Assembly: GCA_938084685.1 (NCBI GenBank)
Contig: CALKGE010000001.1
Span: 124,001 to 188,000 of the forward strand
Length of the DNA: 64,000 nucleotides
DNA from: an uncultured Pirellulaceae bacterium
Lineage (GTDB): Bacteria > Planctomycetota > Planctomycetia > Pirellulales > Pirellulaceae
Reading direction: 5' to 3'
A model generated the notes under the pieces. The model had not been told where the DNA came from. It did not search any database and saw only the letters and a program-made list of their open reading frames with translations. The translations under genes were made by a program, and so were the position numbers. Shown one piece after another: positions 56,071 through 64,000 of the stretch (its first letter is position 1; each line of letters opens with the position of its first letter).

Positions 56071-57462
56071 ATGGATCTGCCTACCGAATTTAATTCCATT
56101 GATGTGATTCTTCCGGACTTGACCAGATTATTTGGTAATCGTCTCTCGCTTGACACGGAAGTACTGGAAGCACACGGACATGACGTATCCAGACATGATA
56201 CGCAGCCACCTCAGGCAGTCATCTATCCACTTCAGACTGAAGAAGTCGCTGCCGCAGTGAAACTTTGTCATGACAACCGTGTCCCGGTAATCCCGTTTGG
56301 TACAGGAACAGCTGTGGAAGGAGGCGTCGTGGCCGTTCATGGCGGATTGTCTATCGATCTGACACATATGAACCAAATCCTGGCTATCAACGTTACCGAT
56401 GCCGATGCGGTCGTGCAGGCAGGTGTCACCCGATATCAGTTAAATGATGCCTTGCAGACCGGGAATACCGGACTGATCTTTACGGTAAACCCAGGGGCTG
56501 ATGCATCACTCGGAGGTATGGCAGCAACGCGCGCATCTGGTAGTTCGACGGTAAAATACGGGACCATGCGGGAAAACACTTTGGCCCTCACCATGGTTCT
56601 GGCCAATGGAGAAATCATCCGTACGGGCAGTCGTGCTCGCAAGTCCTCCGCCGGGTACGACCTGACACACCTGTTTGTCGGTAGTGAAGGTACTCTGGGA
56701 GTAATCACTGAAGTGACCGTCAAACTGTACCCCGAACCTGCTCAGATTTCTTCTGCAATCTGTCCCTTCGATTCGATTGAAAACGCAGTCAACGCCGTTC
56801 TTGAAATTTTGGCTGCGGGAATTCCTGTAGCTCGCATCGAATTGCTGGACGAAGTCCTGATCGACGCGGTGAATCGGTACAGCGGTCTCGATAACCAGTT
56901 AACTCCGACAATCTTTTTTGAATTTCACGGCAGTCAGGACCACGTCACGGAACAGACACAACTCGCTAAACAGATCGCTGCCAAACACGGTGGCTCGGCA
57001 TTTCAATGGGCCGTCGACCAACAACAGCGTGAACGGCTATGGCAAGCCAGGTATGACTCCTTTCACGCAGTCATGGCACTTCGCGAAAATGCGGCCGGCT
57101 ATGTGACCGACGTATGCGTACCTGTTTCAAAACTCGCACAGTGCTTTCTGGAAGCTAAAAGGATTGTCAGCGAGGCTTCTCTACCAGCTCCTGTCTTTGG
57201 ACATGTCGGCGACGGCAACTTTCATGTCGTCTTCCCGCTCGACCCCGACAATCCGGCCGAATTGGAGGAAGTCACTGGCTACCACCAGCAACTCATCGAT
57301 ATGGCCCTCGCCGCCGGTGGGACCTGTACTGGAGAACATGGAATCGGCATCGGCAAAAGAAAAGCTTTACGACAGGAATTTGACAATGCTGTCGACACCA
57401 TGCAGCAGATCAAACGGGCACTCGACCCGCACAATATCATGAACCCCGGAAAAGTTGTGTAA
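56071..57462 (+). CDS. GlcD/D-lactate-dehydrogenase-type FAD-linked oxidase
   Basis: This is a protein of 463 residues with two domains of the FAD-binding-4/FAD-oxidase-C type. FAD-site motifs: PVIPFGTGTAVEGG, NPGADASLGGMAATRASG and VGSEGTLGVITEVTV. The C-terminal part has HVGDGNFHV and GEHGIGIGK, the metal and substrate His region of D-2-hydroxyacid dehydrogenases. It would oxidise D-lactate or glycolate, feeding electrons to the membrane. It starts 2 nt after the SGNH gene, so it is co-translated with it; a shared pathway is not obvious. Confidence 0.92.
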   Translation: MDLPTEFNSIDVILPDLTRLFGNRLSLDTEVLEAHGHDVSRHDTQPPQAVIYPLQTEEVAAAVKLCHDNRVPVIPFGTGTAVEGGVVAVHGGLSIDLTHMNQILAINVTDADAVVQAGVTRYQLNDALQTGNTGLIFTVNPGADASLGGMAATRASGSSTVKYGTMRENTLALTMVLANGEIIRTGSRARKSSAGYDLTHLFVGSEGTLGVITEVTVKLYPEPAQISSAICPFDSIENAVNAVLEILAAGIPVARIELLDEVLIDAVNRYSGLDNQLTPTIFFEFHGSQDHVTEQTQLAKQIAAKHGGSAFQWAVDQQQRERLWQARYDSFHAVMALRENAAGYVTDVCVPVSKLAQCFLEAKRIVSEASLPAPVFGHVGDGNFHVVFPLDPDNPAELEEVTGYHQQLIDMALAAGGTCTGEHGIGIGKRKALRQEFDNAVDTMQQIKRALDPHNIMNPGKVV

Positions 57463-57515
57463 AATAGAAGTCCCCCCACTCAAGCACACCTTACTCCCTT
57501 TCTGGAACTTAAACT

Positions 57516-59534
57516 ATGAAAATCAATCCCTTTGTGCTCGTCACCCTGTTACTACTCAACTCAACTCTGTTGGCCGATGGCGAAGGAGACAATAATCCTG
57601 AAACCGTTCGACAGATTCCCCGAGTCGGTATCACGGTCAAACAGGTAGATCGAAGTCGGCTGGAAGCAGGCTTGAAAGAGCTGGATGGATTGCTCAAACA
57701 ACTTGCATCTTCCAAATCTGAACTCGCCGCGGCGCTGTTGCCAGATGTGGAAATCTATCACCGAGCGGTACAGGACAACCTGGAACATCAGGAGTTCTTT
57801 AGCGAGAAAGACATCCCCAAAGCTGATGCTGCATTGGCCAGTGGGAAGGAACGTGCCCAGCAGTTACTCCGAGGCGAAGCTCCCTGGCTTCACCAGACAG
57901 GGTTAGTCATGCGTGGCTTCCGGAGTGAACTGGACGGTTCCGCACAACCGTACGGTCTGGTAATCCCGGATAATTATCAAGCCGGTGGCGAAAAGGCCGT
58001 CCGGCTGGATATCTGGTTCCACGGGCGCGGGGAAACCCTCAGTGAAACCAACTTTATTGACAGGCAGACGAAAGTTATTGGTTATTACGCCCCCCGGGAC
58101 ACCATCGTTCTCCATCCTTATGGTCGCTACAGCAATGCCTTTAAATTTGCTGGCGAGATTGATGTGCTTGAAGCACTGGAGCATGTCAAATCGCAATATC
58201 GCATCAATGACGATCTGGTCAGCGTACGTGGATTCTCCATGGGCGGAGCAGGGTGCTGGCAGTTTGCCCATCTCTATGCTGACCGCTGGTTCGCTGCCAC
58301 TCCCGGAGCAGGTTTTTCAGAAACTCCGGAATTCCTAAAATATTTCCAGAAAGAAACCCTGCTTCCCTACTGGTGGGAAGAAAAGCTTTGGCGTTGGTAC
58401 GACACGGACGATAACGCCATCAACCTGTCCCATGTCCCTGTGATCGCTTACAGCGGCGAGGATGATATCCAAAAGCAGGCCGCCGATGTGATGGAAACTG
58501 CATTGGCTAAAGAAGGTATTGATCTGGTTCATATCATTGGGCCGAAAACCGGACACCGAATTCATCCGGACTCACAGGCCATCATTGAAGAGAAGATGTA
58601 CAGTCTGGCTCGCGTCGGCAATGACAAATTACCACTAACTGTCAACAAGATTACTCACTCGCTGAAATACAACCGACAGTACTGGCTGACAGTTACTGGC
58701 CTGAAAGAACATTGGGAACCTGGCAGAGTGAAAGCCGAAATTATTGGTAACGAAGTCAGGATCACCTCGACAGATGTGACCGGACTCAAATTCGACATGG
58801 CGGCCGGTCTGGCACCTTTTGATATCACCCAGAAAGTCACTGTGGAAATCAACAAACAAGTGCTGGAAGCCCCTGGTGCCGGGTCTGATCGCAGTTGGTC
58901 GTTTGCGGTTCATCTGGTCGATGACAACTGGGTGGCAGGCGCAAACCCACGCGAAGGACTGCGAAAACGACATGGACTTCAAGGACCGATCGATGATGCT
59001 TTTCTCAGCAGCTTTTTGATGGTCACTCCTACTGGTTCACCTGTCAATGAAACCATTGGGAAGTGGACGGCAGGCGAACAGGCTCATGCCATCAAACACT
59101 GGCGACAGCACTTCCGTGGTCATGCCCGCGTCAAAGCGGATACCGAGATCACCGACGATGATATTGCTCAGCACAACCTCATTCTCTGGGGTGACTTCAA
59201 ATCCAACAAAATCATCGCCGATATCATCGCTCGCCTGCCGCTCACCTGGGACGAACGAGGAGTTTCTGTTGGCGAAAATGTGTTTGATGCAAAGAGCCAT
59301 GCTCCGATCATGATCTACCCCAACCCACTTAATCCACGCAAATATATTGTCATCAACAGTGGCTTTACCTACCGGGAATACGCTTACCTGAATAACGCTC
59401 GTCAAGTCCCTATGCTTCCTGACTGGGCTATTGTCGATGTGGTGAATAAACCGGAACCAAATGACTCCATCTACCGGTTTCCCGGGATCCCTAAAGATGC
59501 CAACTTCTTTGGTGAAAGCTGGGAAGTGAAATAA
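57516..59534 (+). CDS. secreted alpha/beta hydrolase (prolyl-oligopeptidase-like)
   Basis: This is a protein of 672 residues with a signal peptide (FVLVTLLLLNSTLLA). After a helical N-terminal part (about 30-130), an alpha/beta hydrolase domain has the nucleophile elbow GFSMGGAG (about 245), an oxyanion-type WFHGRGE earlier, VPVIAYSGEDD and a final GHRIHP His, which together provide Ser-Asp-His. The last ~300 residues contain further beta-rich and helical segments not recognised. It might be an esterase or peptidase; the family gives no specific substrate. It sits in the exported-protein run. Confidence 0.75.
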   Translation: MKINPFVLVTLLLLNSTLLADGEGDNNPETVRQIPRVGITVKQVDRSRLEAGLKELDGLLKQLASSKSELAAALLPDVEIYHRAVQDNLEHQEFFSEKDIPKADAALASGKERAQQLLRGEAPWLHQTGLVMRGFRSELDGSAQPYGLVIPDNYQAGGEKAVRLDIWFHGRGETLSETNFIDRQTKVIGYYAPRDTIVLHPYGRYSNAFKFAGEIDVLEALEHVKSQYRINDDLVSVRGFSMGGAGCWQFAHLYADRWFAATPGAGFSETPEFLKYFQKETLLPYWWEEKLWRWYDTDDNAINLSHVPVIAYSGEDDIQKQAADVMETALAKEGIDLVHIIGPKTGHRIHPDSQAIIEEKMYSLARVGNDKLPLTVNKITHSLKYNRQYWLTVTGLKEHWEPGRVKAEIIGNEVRITSTDVTGLKFDMAAGLAPFDITQKVTVEINKQVLEAPGAGSDRSWSFAVHLVDDNWVAGANPREGLRKRHGLQGPIDDAFLSSFLMVTPTGSPVNETIGKWTAGEQAHAIKHWRQHFRGHARVKADTEITDDDIAQHNLILWGDFKSNKIIADIIARLPLTWDERGVSVGENVFDAKSHAPIMIYPNPLNPRKYIVINSGFTYREYAYLNNARQVPMLPDWAIVDVVNKPEPNDSIYRFPGIPKDANFFGESWEVK

Positions 59535-59537
59535 CCT

Positions 59538-61847
59538 ATGGCAAGCAGAATCATCATGAAGTCGTTTCTACCAGCACTTTGCGTAGTCGCTGGATTGCTG
59601 TCTGCCGCCCACTCCGCATTCGGTGCTCCCAAAAAACGTTCCGGAGTGGATCCGGGAGAGCGGATCTATTTCAAACAGTGTGCTCATTGCCATGGCATGC
59701 AAGGAGAAGGCGTTATCGGCGTTAACGAAAATCCGTTGTACGGCACGAAACGGCTCCCCGAATTGATTCAGGTTATTGTTGACACAATGCCTGAGGAAAA
59801 ACCGAACGCCTGTCGAGGAGACAATGCAGTAGCGGTTGGTCGATATATCTATGAAACGTTCTATACACCGGAAGCCCGAGCCAGCCAAAAACCACCTCGC
59901 ATTGAACTGGCTCGACTGACCAACCGGCAATACCGGCAATCGGTCGGTGATATCTTTGCTGAGTTCCTTGGCAAGCCGCAGCTTAACGATGAGCGGGGAA
60001 TCAAAGCTCGCTACTACGACACTCGCGGTTTCGGCAAACAGGTTGGTGAAGAAGTTGTCGACAGCATCGACTACGACTTTGACCAGAAACTGCCTCACGA
60101 AAAGATCTCCAAAAAGGAAGAGTTCAGTGTCCGTTGGGAAGGTGCCATCATTGCCGAAGAAAGTGGCGTCTATGAATTCATCGTCAAAAGCCCTAACAGT
60201 ATCCGGCTTTATGTGAACAGCCGTACAAACCGGTTGATCGATAAGTATGTGGCAACCCGGGATAGCGATGCCGAGTACAAAGGAAGCATCTATCTGCAGG
60301 GAGGCATGCCATATTACTTTCGCCTGGAAACTTTCCGATTCAAGGACCCCACCGCATCAATGAGTGTGATGTGGATACCACCAGGTGGTACTCGCCAAAT
60401 TATCCCCAAACGCAATTTCTATCCCTCCTGGGTCGGCACCAGCATTGTCGTTCAAACTCCATTTCCGCCGGATGATAGTGCCAGTGGATACGAACGCGGA
60501 ATTTCGATCAGTCCTGAATGGGATGAAGCTACCACCAATGCCGCCATCGAAGTTGCTCAGCAGGTAGTACCACTGATGGATCGCATGGCAAAAACCAACA
60601 GCCAGGACGAGAATCGTCAGGAAAAACTCAAAGCCTTCTGCTACTCGCTAGTCGAATATGCGTTTCGGAGGCCTTTAACTGACGAACAGAAATCCATCTA
60701 TGTCGACAGCTTTTTCTCGGACGAGCTGGAACTTACAGACACTGTCAAACGTGTCATCATTTCCACTTTGAAATCACCACTGTTTCTCTATCCGGAACTA
60801 AACCGACATCCAAATTCACCCGCTGCTGACAGCTATCTGATCGCCAGCCGTCTCGCGCTCGCCCTCTGGGACTCGGTCCCCGACACTGCACTCAGAAACG
60901 CGGCCGCACAGGGTAGTCTAATGGACGCGGCCCAGGTCGAGCTGCAAATCAAACGCATGCTGACCAACCGTCGCACCCGATCCAAGCTCGACTACTTCCT
61001 GCTGCATTGGTTACAGCTGAATGAAAAGGGTGAGTTCTCCAAAGACGAGCAACAATTCGCTGGCTTTAGCGAGTCAGTAAAAGCAGATTTAAGGCAATCG
61101 CTACGACTGCTTTTCCAGGAAATTGTTTGGAGTGATGCCTCGGACTATCGTCAGCTCTTTCAGGCTACCACGATTCCGGTGAATCAGAATCTGGCTGACT
61201 TCTATCGGATCGACGGCGTTGAAGGAACCGATTTTCAGCAGGCCGCTATCAGTCAACACGGTAGCGGTGGCATTTTGACTCACCCCTATATGCTCTCGAT
61301 GCTGGCCTATCGGGACAACAGTTCACCAATTCATCGTGGCGTATTTATTACTCGCCGGTTGATGGGCCGCACTCTGAAAGAACCTCCACAGGCAACCGAA
61401 TTTGTAAGTGCCGATTTCGAGGAAGGACTCACTATCCGTGAAAAAGTCACGCTGATTACCGAGCCGACTGCTTGTGCAGGCTGTCATAACATTATTAATC
61501 CTCTGGGGTTCAGCCTTGAGAATTTTGATGCGGTTGGCCGATATCGAAATCAGGAAGTTGGTAAAGCCATCAATGCGGTCGCCAACTATAATACGGTAGA
61601 TGGAGAATCGGTCGAATTAGCTGGAGCAACCGGGCTGGCGGAGCTGATCAGCACCAGCCCACAAGCTCATGGTGCCTTCGTTGATCACCTGTTCCATCAG
61701 GCAGTGAAGCAGCCGATCAACGCATATGGTGATTCACTCCGAGAAGAACTCATAACACAATTTCAAAACTCCGGATTTAATATACAGCAGTTGCTGGTCA
61801 ATATTGTCCGCGAGTCAGCATTGTTTAACCCTCAGCGGGAAGAATAA
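59538..61847 (+). CDS. DUF1592/DUF1588/DUF1585 c-type cytochrome-like protein with PA14 domain
   Basis: This is a protein of 769 residues with a signal peptide ([19 protein letters not shown]). The N-terminal [11 protein letters not shown] (C48, C51, H52) is a c-type haem site. A DUF1587-like region follows ([16 protein letters not shown]), then a PA14 domain ([38 protein letters not shown]), a DUF1592 region, DUF1588 ([16 protein letters not shown], then [19 protein letters not shown] with a second CxxCH) and a DUF1585 end ([20 protein letters not shown]). Such proteins pair with DUF1552 proteins, as here (2-nt gap), and are thought to act in exported redox or polymer binding. Their reaction is unknown. 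Confidence 0.9.
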   Translation: MASRIIMKSFLPALCVVAGLLSAAHSAFGAPKKRSGVDPGERIYFKQCAHCHGMQGEGVIGVNENPLYGTKRLPELIQVIVDTMPEEKPNACRGDNAVAVGRYIYETFYTPEARASQKPPRIELARLTNRQYRQSVGDIFAEFLGKPQLNDERGIKARYYDTRGFGKQVGEEVVDSIDYDFDQKLPHEKISKKEEFSVRWEGAIIAEESGVYEFIVKSPNSIRLYVNSRTNRLIDKYVATRDSDAEYKGSIYLQGGMPYYFRLETFRFKDPTASMSVMWIPPGGTRQIIPKRNFYPSWVGTSIVVQTPFPPDDSASGYERGISISPEWDEATTNAAIEVAQQVVPLMDRMAKTNSQDENRQEKLKAFCYSLVEYAFRRPLTDEQKSIYVDSFFSDELELTDTVKRVIISTLKSPLFLYPELNRHPNSPAADSYLIASRLALALWDSVPDTALRNAAAQGSLMDAAQVELQIKRMLTNRRTRSKLDYFLLHWLQLNEKGEFSKDEQQFAGFSESVKADLRQSLRLLFQEIVWSDASDYRQLFQATTIPVNQNLADFYRIDGVEGTDFQQAAISQHGSGGILTHPYMLSMLAYRDNSSPIHRGVFITRRLMGRTLKEPPQATEFVSADFEEGLTIREKVTLITEPTACAGCHNIINPLGFSLENFDAVGRYRNQEVGKAINAVANYNTVDGESVELAGATGLAELISTSPQAHGAFVDHLFHQAVKQPINAYGDSLREELITQFQNSGFNIQQLLVNIVRESALFNPQREE

Positions 61848-61849
61848 TT

Positions 61850-63166
61850 ATGGTCATCCAGCATCGTCGAAAATTCCTTCAGGAAATGGGCTTTTCAGGT
61901 GCCAGCCTCCCGTTGCTTATGGGGTTGCCAGCCTTTTCACAGGCTGACACTGCGACCGCCAAGCAGCGAATGATTGTGGTCTTCAGTCCGAATGGTACGA
62001 TTCCCGGTGACTTCTGGCCGGACAAGGCGGGGGCTGACTTCAAGCTCAAACGCATCATGGAATCGTTGCAGCCCTATCAGGATCAAATGCTGATCCTCAA
62101 AGGAGTTTGTGATCAGATCCGAGGTGATGGTGACAGCCATATGCGAGGAATGAGTTGCCTGCTGACCGGGATCGAGCTGCTACCAGGAAATATTCAGGGT
62201 GGTAGCCACACACCCGCCGGTTGGGCAAGTGGCTTGTCCATCGACCAGGAGATCAAGAACTTTCTGCAGAGCAAGCCAGAAACGGAAACGCGATTTGGAT
62301 CGCTTGAATTCGGAGTGGTTGTTCCAGACCGTGCCGACCCATGGACTCGCATGATTTACTCAGGTTCCAACAAGCCTGTCGCTCCGATTGATGATCCCTA
62401 TGTCATGTTCAATAAACTGTACGGAAAGTTGGAAGACCGTAAGAGTGTTGAAAGCATCTTGGATCAAGTGCGCAATGATTTGCGACGCGCGAGAACTCTG
62501 GTTGGCAAAGAAGACCGCGAGCTGCTGGAACGTCACGAGCAGTTTATCCGCGACATGGAGGCCAGGATTAAGCGGGATGCCGAACACAAGTTGGATATTC
62601 CTGCTCCTGTTCAGAAAGCGGGAATCAAGAATGCTAATGAGAATATGCCGACGTTGAGTCGCATGCAAATCGACATGATGGTCAACAGTTTGCAGAACGA
62701 CATGGCGCGAGTTGCCTCGTTGCAATACACTCGCAGTGTCGGGCAGGCTAAGATGACCTGGCTGGGAATTAAGGAAGGGCACCATGGTCTGTCGCACGAA
62801 CCGGACAGTGATCAGGAAGCGGTTGAAAAGCTGGTAAAGATCAACCAGTGGTACTGTGAAGAGATTGCTTATCTGGCCAAGCGTCTGGCTGAGACCCCTG
62901 AGCCTGATGGTACAGGTTCCATGCTGGATAACACAACGATTGTCTGGACCAACGAGCTTGGCAAAGGCAACTCGCATACGCTGAACGACATTCCTTTTGT
63001 GCTGATCGGCGGCGGACTCCGCTTCAAAATGGGGCGTTCGTTACAGTATGGCCGCGTGCCCCATAACAGGCTATTGATGGCCTTTGCTCATGCATTTGGT
63101 CATCGCGTGGAGTCATTTGGGAACGCCAATTACTGCGGAGACGGTCCACTTCACGACCTCACATAG
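61850..63166 (+). CDS. DUF1552 exported protein
   Basis: This is a protein of 438 residues with a twin-arginine-like signal near the N-terminus ([19 protein letters not shown]). The body has [35 protein letters not shown] and, near the end, [28 protein letters not shown], typical of DUF1552 (sulfatase-fold-like, like DUF1501). It has no obvious catalytic nucleophile. It follows the DUF1592 gene by 2 nt; the two are nearly always neighbours in planctomycetes. It is the last gene before the tRNA. Confidence 0.9.
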   Translation: MVIQHRRKFLQEMGFSGASLPLLMGLPAFSQADTATAKQRMIVVFSPNGTIPGDFWPDKAGADFKLKRIMESLQPYQDQMLILKGVCDQIRGDGDSHMRGMSCLLTGIELLPGNIQGGSHTPAGWASGLSIDQEIKNFLQSKPETETRFGSLEFGVVVPDRADPWTRMIYSGSNKPVAPIDDPYVMFNKLYGKLEDRKSVESILDQVRNDLRRARTLVGKEDRELLERHEQFIRDMEARIKRDAEHKLDIPAPVQKAGIKNANENMPTLSRMQIDMMVNSLQNDMARVASLQYTRSVGQAKMTWLGIKEGHHGLSHEPDSDQEAVEKLVKINQWYCEEIAYLAKRLAETPEPDGTGSMLDNTTIVWTNELGKGNSHTLNDIPFVLIGGGLRFKMGRSLQYGRVPHNRLLMAFAHAFGHRVESFGNANYCGDGPLHDLT

Positions 63167-63192
63167 GCGTGGTAATATAAACGAACTATTGA

Positions 63193-63266
63193 GGGCGGTT
63201 AGCTCAGTTGGTTAGAGCGCCACGTTGACATCGTGGAGGTCGTTGGTTCGAATCCAATATCGCCCA
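63193..63266 (+). tRNA. tRNA-Val (anticodon GAC)
   Basis: A full cloverleaf of 74 nt: acceptor GGGCGGT/ATCGCCC, D arm GCTC...GAGC, anticodon stem CCACG/CGTGG with loop TTGACAT (anticodon GAC), and T arm GTTGG/CCAAT (with a G-T pair) around TTCGAAT. The discriminator base is A, and the CCA end is not encoded. It is 26 nt after the DUF1552 stop. Confidence 0.95.
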
Positions 63267-63272
63267 CTACGT

Positions 63273-63311
63273 AAAAAGCCGAGATGAATGAGTTTATTCA
63301 CCTCGGTTTTT
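63273..63311 (+). terminator. rho-independent terminator after tRNA-Val
   Basis: Arms AAAAA-CCGAG-TGAAT and ATTCA-CTCGG-TTTTT pair around a short loop, with a one-base bulge and one mismatch, ending in a T-run. It lies 6 nt after the tRNA. The following 269 nt (63312-63580) show no recognised feature. Confidence 0.75.
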
Positions 63312-63580
63312 GTCTTTTAAATCGCAATAAACCCCAAATCGACGCTGATGTTAAGTGGTTTTAAGTATTCAGCGCTGGCAACAATTTCGATCATTGTTTC
63401 AATCTTACCGTGCCAAGAGTGAACTGTTTCTGCTAAGTAGTATTTGCCTGATTCGATGTGCGTCTATCGAATTGTTGTCCACTTCAATTTCTGGGTTATC
63501 GCCAACAGCCAATTGAATGGCATTATAATTCGTCGTAACCCCAACAATTACATCTCTGATGCCATTTAAGGACGTTCACT

Positions 63581-64000
63581 ATGTCGTGGGAACAACGAGT
63601 ACGGGCCCTGGAAGACAAGGTAGAAAAACTGGAAAGTGAATCCACGGAGAAGGAAAAGAAGGGAAAATTTCTCTTCCGTGAGTTTGTCTATGATTTAATC
63701 TATCCCGCCATGCTGGGGTCAATGTTGTATGATCTTGTCGTGGCGGCGGATTTCTTAAACGACGGCATGACCTCTCAATGGTTCGTCAAACTTGCCGTTG
63801 TTTGTATCTACCTCACAGACTGGTTGTACATCAAAGTGGCAGACTTAACCGACCTTCTCGATTGGCAGAAAAAAAACGCAAAATTCGTGGATTTGCTTAG
63901 TGCTGCCGTATTCTTGATTGCCTTCAAAGCTGCCGATGGATTCGTTGCAGGGCAATCCCCGAGCTACATTATTGTGCTTGGCGCAATTTTTGCTATCACC
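63581..64000 (+). CDS. membrane protein with N-terminal coiled coil (partial, runs off window)
   Basis: The frame is open from the ATG at 63581, with TAAGGA upstream, to the edge (140 codons). Residues about 1-28 are charged and heptad-like (VRALEDKVEKLESESTEKEKK), then FREFVYDLIYPAMLGSMLYDLVVAA and at least two further hydrophobic helices (WFVKLAVVCIYLTDWLYIK; VDLLSAAVFLIAFKAADGFVA). No family is recognised. It lies downstream of a tRNA and may belong to an accessory segment beyond the window. Confidence 0.65.
   Translation, partial: MSWEQRVRALEDKVEKLESESTEKEKKGKFLFREFVYDLIYPAMLGSMLYDLVVAADFLNDGMTSQWFVKLAVVCIYLTDWLYIKVADLTDLLDWQKKNAKFVDLLSAAVFLIAFKAADGFVAGQSPSYIIVLGAIFAIT

Noticed and set aside
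63000..64000. CRISPR array, prophage or insertion sequence in the window
   Set aside because: No regularly spaced direct repeats, no transposase, integrase or phage structural gene is visible anywhere in the 64 kb.

Overview
The window looks like a piece of a planctomycete chromosome (phylum Planctomycetota; genus not resolved). The evidence is the density of families typical of that phylum: DUF1501, DUF1549/DUF1553, DUF1552 and DUF1592 proteins with CxxCH motifs, a sulfatase fused to a LamG-like domain, a DUF1080 protein, several secreted TIM-barrel sugar isomerase/epimerase proteins, and many Gfo/Idh/MocA and Pro/Asn-rich exported proteins. Base composition is close to even and genes are closely packed, often with overlaps of 1-14 nt.

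Region by region. 0-3.6 kb: a secreted DUF1549/DUF1553 protein carrying a long coiled-coil insertion, followed by a DUF1501 partner cut by the window edge. 3.8-8.6 kb: a compact three-gene operon (asparagine-synthase-like ATPase, radical SAM enzyme, flavin-dependent halogenase-like protein) divergent from a DeoR/WYL-like regulator; this is the best candidate for an uncharacterised biosynthetic system. 8.7-13.1 kb: trkA-trkH potassium uptake plus a Rossmann protein; TrkH carries an unusual insert. 13.3-18.4 kb: small membrane proteins, rsmE, a barrel-like exported protein, a NIF3 protein and a TIM-barrel protein. 18.5-24 kb: GT2 glycosyltransferase, BshC-like protein, Eis-like acetyltransferase and a polytopic membrane protein. 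24.1-29.8 kb: a sugar ABC import system arranged convergently, with an ATPase-permease fusion. 29.9-31 kb: a GGDEF protein followed by a hairpin-rich intergenic region and an array of short inverted repeats. 31-36 kb: exported proteins, a zinc-ribbon membrane protein, hisF and a TIM-barrel protein. 36.2-39.6 kb: pilT, a GspE-like paralogue with degraded ATPase motifs and a membrane protein. 39.6-43.3 kb: DinG-type helicase, thiG, thiS. 43.7-45.6 kb: a Gfo/Idh plus DUF1080 pair. 45.9-48.5 kb: a dihydroorotate-dehydrogenase-like protein and a Pro/Asn-rich TPR protein. 48.7-63.2 kb: eight co-directional genes for exported or catabolic proteins (PPC-like, sulfatase, TIM barrel, SGNH, FAD oxidase, alpha/beta hydrolase, DUF1592, DUF1552), ending at a tRNA-Val gene. 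A partial membrane protein with an N-terminal coiled coil runs off the right edge.

A short intergenic repeat (core GTGCCACCCACTC and its complement) occurs seven times at two distant loci, arranged as inverted pairs able to form hairpins, which suggests a REP-like family. All domain names come from reading motifs, without database searches.
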